Shown: one piece after another, positions 45,201-54,800 of the stretch
Numbering within the stretch: the stretch's first letter is position 1
How the letters are laid out: the number at the start of each line of letters is the position of its first letter
DNA from: Bacteroidota bacterium
GTDB taxonomy: Bacteria > Bacteroidota > Bacteroidia > Chitinophagales > Chitinophagaceae
Direction of reading: 5' to 3'
Length of the DNA: 64,000 nt
NCBI GenBank assembly: GCA_018266775.1
Contig: JAFDZS010000011.1
Location: 441,245 to 505,244, forward strand
The notes under the pieces: model-generated
What the model was told of the DNA's origin: nothing
Database searches by the model: none
What the model saw: only the letters and a program-made list of their open reading frames with translations
Translations under genes and position numbers: made by a program

Positions 45201-47436
45201 TTTCTGTCCACAATGTATCGGTTATTGCAGGGTTCCAGGGGCTGTACAGATGCGTGGTATCATTGCCTGTTGTACGGACAATCTTAAATCCATCCCCAAA
45301 ATCCCAATGCCAGCGCACTATATTTCCCGGAGGTGCAAGACTTGAAGTATCACTGAATGTGACGGGCAATCCTGAACATATTGGTGATGAGAGTCCGAAT
45401 TTGGCTATTGGTGTAGCAGTGACAGTTACAGTTTGTGTTACAGGTGATGTGTAACAACCAATATCATCCAGCGCAGTAAAGGTAACAGTATAAGTGCCCG
45501 GAGCAGAAAATTTATGTTTGGGATATTTTGTTGCTGCAGAATCTGCCGTACCACTCGCAGGATCGCCAAAGTCCCAGTGCCAGTTGTAATTATAAATACC
45601 TGAACCTGCAGGGTATTGTGTTACATCTGCAAATGAAACTGAATCTGCTGCACAGCCTGTTGACTGGTAAGTGAACGCAGCTGCACCGGGGTCAAACACA
45701 TATAAAGAATCGTCTCTTACCTGGTAATTGCCGCAACCATCTGAACCGGATGTTTCTGCTGTAATACTTACAGGGTATACTCCTGCAGGAGTGTATGTAT
45801 ATGGAGTGGAAAGTTTGTACCTCCACACCTGTCTTCCGTTAACAAAATAAGTGGAATCGTTGATGCTTGCAGGGTTACTAACGGTTACGTTTGGATATCC
45901 CATAGCACCATAAAAATTCCATGCCAGCGATAAAGGCTCAAACGGATAAGTAACCGAATAATAAAAGGGCGTGCCGCTGCAGGCAGTATTTAAACCGGAA
46001 ATATTTAAGATATTAATGGGGGTAATGAATGTGTACAGATCCCTGATATTGGTACCGGCATTATAACCATAAGATTCAGCGCTGCCATAGCCGTAAGCAA
46101 TAGCAGAAAAACCACTGTCTGCCTGTAGTTGATGTACACCTGCATTTACCGTAAACTGTGCATATACATACGTGGGATCTTGCGGATGTGGCGTGAAAGC
46201 AGTTGCCGGAACCGCATTATCAAGCCTGAATGAAGAAGCTGCTGACGCTTTGATTATTACGTTGATATAATGTTTTGTAATTGCAGCATGTATGGTTGAA
46301 TTGAGTGTAACTTTATCAATTGTTTGTTCTATAGAACTTAAATAGATCATTTCCGGGTCGCCGGGAGACCCATTACCGCATGCACCCTGCGTAGTGATCA
46401 TCTGGGCTACCATTATTGGTTGATCCGCTTCAATTAAATTAGGAACGTTGGTTAAAGATAAATCGTAGTAAGTATTATTAATGATTCCGCTTTGAATTAC
46501 CCCATTAAGCTTTACCACAGTTGCAGGGTCTTTTACCATTACACGGAAATAATTAAACGGCAAATCCTTAGTAGGTACAGTATAATATTTTTTACCCCAT
46601 GCTGTAGAAGGAAAACATTGCTGAATATAATTGTCGGCACTGCCTGAGGTTCCTGCCGGGCAAGTAATATCAATTTTACCTGAGCCGGAGAATACTGCAA
46701 TTTTTTTGCATTGGCCTGTTGAAGATGCTATTGATTTTACTTTTGTACCCGTTAATTCAACACCTGTTGAAGTACTTCCAGCATTTGTAATTTGGCCAAG
46801 AAGGTTTAGCATATCTCCCTGCATTAAAGTATCCGTTACAGTAACCCCTCCTGTACGGGTTTGTGTATTTGCTGTTGTTGTTGTTTGAATAATAGTACTG
46901 TCTTCAGTTGCAATTACAAACGTATACGGGTACGAATAAACACTGTTTGACTTTTGCGTATAGTTTAATGAATAATATTCTTTACCTAATGTATTGGTGG
47001 GAAAAAGTAAGGTAGCCCCGGAAATACTGCCATTGTAAATATGAGCATAGGCCACAATAGGCTTGTCGCTTGTAATATGAATTCCCTTTTTAAGGTACTT
47101 CTGTTCAGCCCCCAGTCTCGCATCGTCTGTTCCTGTTTTAGGAATGGGATCAGACTCCACTAACCCGGTTCCTGCAGGTGGCGGAGTAATCGTGTAATTT
47201 TTTGTCCAGCCCGTTGCAGGAATAGTAATGGTTACATGTGCCAATACATCTGATGTAAAATACAGTACCATTTCCTGGCTGCCGCCACTGGCAATTAAAG
47301 TACCATTATTAGTATTATACATGGAAACATGGCTTCCGTATCCCACCCAAAAATCTTTTCCTTTATTACTGAAATCCTGGGCATGCAGAAAGGTTATGCT
47401 AAAAAGCAGGGTTATAACAAGCAGGGTTTTTCTCAT
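42265..47436 (-). CDS. Giant IgGFc-binding/PKD protein with gliding-motility C-terminal domain
   Basis: 1723 residues from the ATG at 47436 with signal peptide ending LHAQ. Order of domains: an IgGFc-binding-type N-terminal region (about 20-450, with GKDFWVGYGSH, ITSDKPIVAYAHI, AYGYGSAESYGYNAG); nine PKD modules with W-x-FGD cores (WDFGDG, WNFGDG); and a CHU_C/gliding-motility C-terminal domain over the last 85 residues (PNTFTPNGDGINDTW to ITGYVTIVK) that directs T9SS export and surface attachment. It is likely a surface adhesin. It is a paralogue of the protein at 48888 and shares a nearly identical C-terminus with it. Confidence 0.92.
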   Translation of the reverse strand: MRKTLLVITLLFSITFLHAQDFSNKGKDFWVGYGSHVSMYNTNNGTLIASGGSQEMVLYFTSDVLAHVTITIPATGWTKNYTITPPPAGTGLVESDPIPKTGTDDARLGAEQKYLKKGIHITSDKPIVAYAHIYNGSISGATLLFPTNTLGKEYYSLNYTQKSNSVYSYPYTFVIATEDSTIIQTTTTANTQTRTGGVTVTDTLMQGDMLNLLGQITNAGSTSTGVELTGTKVKSIASSTGQCKKIAVFSGSGKIDITCPAGTSGSADNYIQQCFPSTAWGKKYYTVPTKDLPFNYFRVMVKDPATVVKLNGVIQSGIINNTYYDLSLTNVPNLIEADQPIMVAQMITTQGACGNGSPGDPEMIYLSSIEQTIDKVTLNSTIHAAITKHYINVIIKASAASSFRLDNAVPATAFTPHPQDPTYVYAQFTVNAGVHQLQADSGFSAIAYGYGSAESYGYNAGTNIRDLYTFITPINILNISGLNTACSGTPFYYSVTYPFEPLSLAWNFYGAMGYPNVTVSNPASINDSTYFVNGRQVWRYKLSTPYTYTPAGVYPVSITAETSGSDGCGNYQVRDDSLYVFDPGAAAFTYQSTGCAADSVSFADVTQYPAGSGIYNYNWHWDFGDPASGTADSAATKYPKHKFSAPGTYTVTFTALDDIGCYTSPVTQTVTVTATPIAKFGLSSPICSGLPVTFSDTSSLAPPGNIVRWHWDFGDGFKIVRTTGNDTTHLYSPWNPAITDTLWTESNTGCMSLPFTKTFKVNPVPVSDFTVPVAVCLPWDSAHFVATPSIADNTTPFTYLWDFGDPGSIPNNASTLPNPAHWYSTAGSYSIKLTTTSAAGCMHDTTKVLSNIYPHAIASFIVNAENCFNTPTAFTSTSNGSGSTIVEYHWDFGDATTGLGASIAHTYATPGIKTIKHWIVTDKGCYSDTATLTVIINALPTADFTFSAPDCETRNTSFTDASVANSGTLSTWQWDFGDGSPLDNTQSPSHIYAAAGTYTVTLTVTNSKGCISAPIASKTVVVNARPQAGFIIPAVCLSDTYAQFVDTSKVAFPGNITAWEWNFGDGSPLNFTANPQHSYTAVGLYNVRLVVTSSLGCKDTITQVVSVNGSFPQANFTVNNAAALCANDSVAIVEASTVFPGNITKVEIYWDNVNFPAGPPQIDNIPFTGKVYKHLYPNFQTPLTKNFSIRYRAYSGGVCVNDKFTTITVNAAPKVQFNPIPDICYDAAPYQITQAGEMGGVPGTGVYSGPGVSPSGLFNPVAAGVGIHTIKYMYSSTAAGCVDSITQVIKVLDTASAKFSFIGPVCEGDPATFKEVSTAPAGVVLSNSVWDFGDGSPQESHAPGSTFTHLFPTWGNYTVTMHNTSAYGCNSKNITQSVYISPLPNAVFSFNETSVCIPNALISFNNTSSIPDGTNNQLTYAWDLGDLALSNAKTPAPHLYAGTGPYTVLLTVTSGSNCVKQVSHIINFIHPHPKAAFTFSKPEVCVGDFVIAIDQTDGLDGSVVKWYWNFGDGGIGSTPQVPHLYATAQTYNVSLYITNSNGCNSDTLTKPFTVHPYPVVDAGPDRVVLQGGAITILSNVTGNDLQYLWSPATYLDNTAIATPTASNMQDDITYTLTVTARGGCKAADNMFVKVLKAPRIPNTFTPNGDGINDTWIIQYLDTYPNNKVQVFTRNGQLVFESRGYKTPWDGTYNGKALPFDTYYYIIEPGNGRAPITGYVTIVK

Positions 47437-47633
47437 GTTGGTATGCTGGTATAAGGCGGTGAACAAATAGATCATTGATCCATTTTAAGGATGCTTTCCC
47501 GGAGGAAAACGTTGGCTGGGCGGGCATTTTAATTGTCCCTGTTTTTTCATGAGGTATTTGAACATCTAAAAATATACAAAAGCTGAAGAAAATGCAATGA
47601 TTAACTGCCTTTAACAGGCGGTTAATATTGGTA

Positions 47634-47676
47634 AAAAAAACAACCCGCCGAAACAGCCAAAGCTGTCAGGCGGGTT
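47634..47676 (-). terminator. Intrinsic terminator of the porP/sprF gene
   Basis: AACCCGCC (47642-47649) pairs with GGCGGGTT (47669-47676), with an inner ACAGC/GCTGT stem. The A run at 47634-47640 gives the U tract on the minus strand. Confidence 0.88.
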
Positions 47677-47734
47677 AATGTAGTTTTGAGTTTTATAAGA
47701 AGCTGTAAGCAGGTTTCTATTCCGCTGGGTTTAC

Positions 47735-48763
47735 TTAATAACATCTCGGGCACTTCTGGCTGTATTTATTGCCAAAAATAAAGCCCAGCATCAGCTCATG
47801 CGTATTGCCTGTGTAATTACGCAGGCGTGAAGTGGTGGCCACTTCATAAGAATAACTTACATTGAATGTATTGGAAATATGAATACCGGTCATGGCCGAA
47901 TACCCGGAGATCAGGTTGGAAAAACGATAGCCCGCCCCCACCCACAGTAAATCCTGGTACTGGAATTTCACGTTAGTATGCAACCCACCCAACTGTGGCT
48001 GCCAGTACTGGAACATTACAGAGGGCATCATCATCACGTCATCAGACAATGAAAAACGGTAACCCGCCGTAACAAAATAGTTAGGGGAATAAAAAGTACC
48101 ATACTTATCGTTGGTAACAAATTTTGCTTTGCCCGGAATGATGTTCAACACAGAAACGCCTAAAAAATATTGTGCAGAATACAACCACAGCCCGGCCCCT
48201 ATTTCCGGCTTGATCTTCTTCAGCTCACCGCTGCTGATGCCAATAGCCGGATCGTTGGGATCAAGGTTGCCCCATTCAATTTTGGAACGGTCCAGGTTAA
48301 CACTGCTGATACCAGCACTGAACCCTGCAGATAAAGTGGTTTTAACGCCTAACGGTTTGTGATAAGCGTAAGTGCCGGTAATCGTCCAGCGGTTGATATA
48401 ACCCGCCTTATCATTCACAGCCATCATGCCAATACCGTGATGCGGGTCTGGTGGCGTGTATTCTTCCCATAACCTTTTACCACGGGGGTTCTCCCCCGGT
48501 ACCTGGAATGAATTGGCATTGGTACGCAAATCGGTTTTGCCAATAGGTGCGTGAATACTGAAATAATTGGTAACCGGCGATCCGTTTATTCCCGTCCACT
48601 GGTTCCTTGCACTCAGTTTCATTTCTGTATAATTCTCAATTCCCGTTACCGCAGGGTTCAGTATATAATTGTTTAAAATGTATTGCGTATATGACGGCTT
48701 AGCCTGACCGAAAATTGCCACACACATCAAACTTCCCGCAAACGTTAACACTAATTTTCTCAT
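47735..48763 (-). CDS. PorP/SprF family type IX secretion membrane protein
   Basis: 342 residues with a signal peptide ending IFGQAKP. The PorP/SprF family start is PSYTQYILNNYILNPAVTGIENY, followed by SARNQWTGINGSPVTNYFSIHAPI and many alternating strands of an outer-membrane barrel (LSAGFSAGISSVNLD, YFVTAGYRFSLSDDVMMMPS). In flavobacteria SprF is needed for secretion or attachment of the neighbouring SprB adhesin. Here it lies between two giant CHU_C proteins, its likely clients. It ends with a Cys-containing tail, KYSQKCPRCY. Confidence 0.95.
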   Translation of the reverse strand: MRKLVLTFAGSLMCVAIFGQAKPSYTQYILNNYILNPAVTGIENYTEMKLSARNQWTGINGSPVTNYFSIHAPIGKTDLRTNANSFQVPGENPRGKRLWEEYTPPDPHHGIGMMAVNDKAGYINRWTITGTYAYHKPLGVKTTLSAGFSAGISSVNLDRSKIEWGNLDPNDPAIGISSGELKKIKPEIGAGLWLYSAQYFLGVSVLNIIPGKAKFVTNDKYGTFYSPNYFVTAGYRFSLSDDVMMMPSVMFQYWQPQLGGLHTNVKFQYQDLLWVGAGYRFSNLISGYSAMTGIHISNTFNVSYSYEVATTSRLRNYTGNTHELMLGFIFGNKYSQKCPRCY

Positions 48764-48797
48764 GATGCTATTTTAACACTGGTTCAAAATTGATTTT

Positions 48798-48805
48798 CAA
48801 AAGTA
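48798..48805 (-). promoter_or_regulatory. Bacteroidota -7 box for the porP/sprF gene
   Basis: On the minus strand TACTTTTG matches TAnnTTTG, 34 bases before the ATG at 48763. Confidence 0.5.
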
Positions 48806-48887
48806 AGGAAATTAAATCATCCTGCTTGTCACTTATCGTGTATATATCCGTTACATGTTTCACACAGCAGGTATGCAATTGCCCGGT

Positions 48888-51800
48888 TTACTTCACTATC
48901 GTTACATAACCTGTTATCGGTGCCCTGCCGTTGCCGGGTTCAATAATGTAATAATACGTATCAAATGGCAATGCTTTACCATTCAGTTTACCATCCCATG
49001 GTGTTTTGTATCCCCTTGATTCAAAGACCAGCTGTCCGGTACGGGTAAATACCTGTACTTTACAGTTAGGATAAGTATCCAGGTAATCGATCTTCCAGGT
49101 TTCATTAATACCATCACCGTTAGGGGTAAACGTATTGGGCACTTTTGGCGCCAGCAATACTTTAATAAATACCTGGTCGCTCGGTGCGGTACAACCGCCA
49201 GAACCGGTAACGGTCAGCGTGTACGTAATATCTGCCTGAATGTTAGCGGCAGTAGGCGTGGCATCTGTTGTACTGGTAAGGTAAGTGGCCGGGCTCCACA
49301 AATATTGGTAACTGGTGCTGCCGCTTACTGTGGGCTGCATGGTGTAAGAACCTCCCTGCAGTACGATCGCATCAGGCCCTGCACTGATCACAGGATAAGG
49401 GTTTACCCTGAATGTTTGTGCAGCCACCGTACTGGTACAACCCTGGCTGTTTATCACGTACAGTTCTATATTGTAAGACTGCGCTGTGGTATAAATGTGC
49501 TGCACCTGTTTGGTGGTGGCAAAAGTTCCATCGCCAAAACCCCAGTGCCATTGCAGTACCGTACCATCCAGCCCGTCTGTCTTATCCGTAACAATTACAT
49601 CGCCACCAATACAAACCTCCGGTTTGCTCATATTAAAAGCAGCAATGGGTTGCGGGTGAATAAAGTTCACTACGTTAGTTACAGATTTGGTACAGCCACT
49701 GTCACTCTTTGCTGTTAAAGTAACAGTATAAGGGCCAACACCGGTGTATACATGCGGTGGTGGTGTTTGCGCTGTAGAAATATTACTGCCATCGCCAAAA
49801 TTCCATGCATACGTCATTGCTGTACTGTTGGCAATGGAAGAGGCGTTGACCACTGAAACAGCCGCATCCGGCAAACAAACACTGGTTTCTTTAAAGCTGA
49901 AAGCAGGCTGCGGAACTGGGTTCACCACCACCTGTTTGGTAAACGTAGTGCTGGTACAACCTGCTGCGGAAGTGTTATACATGGTAACGGTATAACTGCC
50001 CCACGTACTGTAGGTATGGGTAAAGGTTGAACCCGGCGCATGAGATTGTACGGGTGAACCGTCACCAAAATTCCACAATGTATTGTTTAAGGTTACTCCA
50101 GCCGGTGCGGTTGATAATTCAGTGAACGAAGCCGCCGTGCCATCACATAACGGGGTGGCGTAGGTAAATTGTGCGTGTGCAGTATCCAGTACCCTGATAG
50201 TGTTGCTCATACTGTCCACACAACCTGCAGCAGATGATGTAAAGGTATATTTAATGGTAAACGTACCAACACCAGCAACAGCCGGGCTAAAGATACCGGT
50301 TGGGCTTACCCCTGGTCCGGAATATACCCCGTTACCCGGCACACCACCAATTTCACTGGCCTGAGTTATCTGGAATGGTGCAGCATCATAACACACATCA
50401 GGCATCGCATTGAACTGTACTTTAGGTACTGCGTTCAATGTAATGGTAACTAATTTATCTGTAAAGCAGGAACCTGCGGTATACACCCGCAATTTGATGG
50501 TGTATGATTGCGTAAGCGGGTTCTGGAAGTTGGGATATTTATGTTTGTACACCGTATTTACAACAGGGTTATTGTAGGCAGAGAACACACCCGGTGCCCC
50601 AGCATTATCCCAATAAATTTCAATTTTACTGATGGCACCTACTGCAATAGAAGAAAGATCGGTTATGGAAACAGAATCATTCACACATAATGCTGCTGCA
50701 TTAGCCACGCTGAAGTTAGCTACAGGGCTGCTGCTGATTAAAATATTATGGGTGATGGTATCCGTACAACCCGCAGCACTGAACACAATATGCGTAACCG
50801 TAAATGTGCCTGCGGCAGAAAAGGTATGCGTGCCGTTAACTGCAAACTGGGTATTGGCAGCACCACTGGCCGGGTCGCCAAAATCCCACTTATAATCTGC
50901 AGCAACACCTGTACCACCAGTACTGTTATCTGTAAATAATGCATTATCGCTGATACAGGCAGAAGGTACAGTAAAGTCGCTGTGCGGCCTTGCAGTAATC
51001 ACTACATTTCTTGTAAATGGTACCGCATTACTGCAACCGTTACTGTTAGTGACCGTTAATTTGGCCACATAAGTGCCCACGGCAGGATAAACATGGCTCA
51101 CCGGGTTACCGGTAGCCGTTGGGCTGCCATCACCAAAATCCCAAACCCAGCCTGTTATAGAGGTAGCATTAGGTGTTGAGTTATCGGTAAATGTGATCAC
51201 CCTTGTATCGCAGGATGGTGTGGTAAAGTTAAAGCCGGCAGCAGGTAAAGGATTTACTGTGATTGTACCGGTTCTGCTGGCAGTAACACAACCATTTCCT
51301 GTTGTTGTTATCGTATAAGTGCCCGAAGCCGCAGGTGACCCCTGAACAGTAACGGTATTGCCTGCGCCTACAGTATATGTTAATCCCGGAGGGCCGGTAA
51401 ATGTAACACCGGTGGCGCCGCCATCAAAGTGATAACTTACTGTACTGATTGGCGTACCCACACATACAGTTTGATTAGGATTACCGCTGGTGAGTGTAAG
51501 TACATGATCCGGATTTACAATAATGGTACCTGTAGAATCAATGGGCCTGCACGGGCCATCTGCCTGAACATAATATAAGAATACCTGCTGGTTCAATGAA
51601 ACCGTAGTTGGTGTACCGGTAATCGTTACGCTTAAACCAGTTACGTTAGCAACCACACCTACAGGCAACCCGGTAACCACAACAGAGGTGGCACTACCCC
51701 CTGCTGTCCACGTTATTGGTACAATCGGGTTATTTACACAAACCGTTTGGTTTTTGGTGGATTGTGCAGAAACCAATCCCACTGTACCATCAGGTGTAAC

Positions 51801-54800
51801 GGTGATCTGCCCGCTTCGTTGTGCAGGCAAACATCCGTTACCAACAGTGGTAATGGTCCAGGTACCGGATGCGGAAGGTGCACCCGTAATGGTTACTGTT
51901 TGTGCAATATTATCTACGGTGTACGTTAATCCCGGTGGCAGTGTCAACGGTAAAACGATACCAGTGGCACCGGCGCCCCAGGTGTACACAATTGGTGTAA
52001 TAAAGGTATTGATACAAACGGTTTGTGCACCATTGCCTGATATACTTAAAGTATGGTCAGGATAAACAGTAATACTGCCAATAGAATCCGGTGCTGCGCA
52101 TGGCCCTGATGTGGAAACATGGTAAGTATAAGTAACCGGGGTTGAAGCAACAGCAGTAGGTGTACCCGAAATGGTGACCTGCTTGGTACCTGCATTATAT
52201 ACGCCGGTTACACCGGGTAAAGGTGGGGTAAAGGTAACCGTTGCATTGGTGGCACTGCCTCCAATATCCCATATTGTGGTCAGGATGGCATGATTGACAC
52301 AAAGACTTTGGTTTTTATAATTCTGCGGACTGTTTAATGAAATCGTGGCATCCGGGGTTACCGTAATGGCACCAAGCTGGTCAGCCGGTGTCTGGCAGGG
52401 GCCAGTCACTTTAACGGTATAATTATACGGGCTGCCTGCGCTTGAAGTGGGTGTACCCGAAATGGTGAGTGTTCCCGGTCCACCACCTACACCAGGTGTG
52501 TATACGCTGGTAACCCCCGGCGGCAAAGTACCGGTAACCACCACACTGCTCACGGTGCCTGTTACTGTATAGCTGATCGAAACCGGTGTATTGACACAAA
52601 CTGTTGGGTTGGCATTGGAGCCGGCATTTAAACTGATGCCCGCATCGGGATTCACCAATATCGTTCCATTCATGGGTGTGGGAACCTGGCAGGGCCCGTT
52701 CACTGTTATAGTATAGGTATAAGGAATGGTATTGCTGACTGTTGGTGTGCCGTTAATGGTTAATGAACCATTGGCAGGCAGTACACCCGGTGTATAAACA
52801 TAGGTAACACCCGCAGGCAGACCTGTAACTGTAACGCTGGTAACCGTACCAATAATATCATAAGCAATACCAGCCACCGGTGTATTTACACAAACCGTTT
52901 GGTTGGTGGTGGCAGGTAAGGAAGTTAAGTTGATGCCGGCATTGGCATTAACCGTAATAGTACCGGACAATGGCGGTGCGTTTACGCAGGTACTTACCGT
53001 ATTAACAGTATATGAAAATGTGCCTGAAATGCTGGGCGTGCCTGAAATAGAAAATACATGAGTGGCCGCATTATACGTACCCGTTACACCTGGCAGCGCC
53101 GGGGTAAACGTAACCGTTGCACCAGTGGCTCCCCCACCGGTAAGATAATCTATCGGAAGCGCAATGGCATTGTTAACGCAAACCGTTCTGTCTGGCGAAG
53201 CCGATTGTAAACTTAGCGTAGCATTGGCCGAAACAGTCAATACACCGTTAAACACATTGGCAGGATCTGTACAGGTTGCAACAGGACTTACCGTAAATGG
53301 ATAGGTACCCGCAACAGCAGGCGTACCCGCAATGGTATACGTTTGTGTGCCCGCATTATAACTGCCGGTAATGCCCGCAGGCGTACCCGAAGTAAACACC
53401 AGGTTGCCGCCCGTACCGCCGGTGGTAAGGGTATATTGAATATCAGAAATAGGCGTATTGATACAAACGGTCTGGTTTTGAGCACCCGATGTATTTACAT
53501 AACTCATCACCACATTAGGGTTGATCGTTACCGTTACTGACTGGTTACTGATAACCGATTTGCAAAGTGTGGAACCCTGGTTCTTAACACTATCCAGCTT
53601 ATAAGTAAATACACCTGCCACAGCCGTGGAAACAGGTATGGTAATAATGTTGAGCCCTGTGTTGATGGTGGGCTGGGGCGTACCGTTAAAGCTGTAATCC
53701 ACCAAATAAGGCGCTGTGCCGCCGCTGATGGTAAACGTTACCTGTGGTTGCACTGCAGCATTGATACAGGCTGACGTTGCCGATGCACTGATGGTGGCAT
53801 TGGGTACATCAGGAACGGTTACCTGCTGGGTGACTGTGTCGCTGACACAACCCGTAGTGGTAATACCCACATATTTTACAGTATAAGTTCCCGCTGCCGC
53901 ATAGGTATGCGTTGGGTTGCGCTGGTTAGATGTTGTGTTATCGCCAAAGTTCCAGTACCAGGCGTAAGTGGGTTTGGGTAATTGTGGGGTGGTTTCTGTA
54001 AATGATACAGGTTCCAGGTAGCAACCGGGGGCAGAATATGTAAAGCTTGGTGTTGGCGGGTTAACTACAGTAATGGTGAAATCATAATCCTGCTCGTTAC
54101 CGCAGCCTTCGTTCGTACTTTTGTAGACTGTAAGCGTAACCGTATAAGTACCGGGTGCATTAAACGAATACAAACCGGGTAAAGAATACCAGTTCACTAA
54201 TTTCCCATTTCGGATATTAGTGGAATCAATCGGCGGACCTAAAGGCCCCGTTTCCAATATGGGTAAATTATTTGGCACTAAGGCAGTACTTGTACAAGTC
54301 CATCTTAGAGAATCGAAATTATTTGTTGGAGTATTGGGAATAGGAAAATAAGCTTTGAATTGGAAATTTTCTCCAATACACAAAGTTGGGGTATTCTCAG
54401 TACCGTACGTTGTGCCCAGTTCTAATTGCTGTGTAAGGTCTTTCACATTTGTACCCGCATTGTATCCATAACTTTCCACATTACCATAACCGTAAGCAAT
54501 CGCAATAAAGCCGGAATCATTAATCACCCTGTGGCTAGGTGAAGCTAACGTTGTGGTTGCAGTAAGATTAATGGTAGCATATGAATACCCTGTTGCGCCA
54601 ATTGGAGTAAAAGTCACAGCAGGTGGAGCGCCATCAACAGTAAGGCTGCTGATTGAGGTGCCGCTGTTTTTGAGAATCAAATTCAGGTAGTGATTAGTAA
54701 TATTGGTATTGGGTGGTGTTAATTGGTTATGGGCGGAAACAAAAGTAATATCTTTCAGTGTTTGTTCAACAGGATTTATAAAGATCATCTCGGGATCACT

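Noticed and set aside
50508..53540. Plus-strand frames within the giant adhesin gene
   Set aside because: Shadows of the Thr/Val/Gly-rich repeats on the opposite strand.
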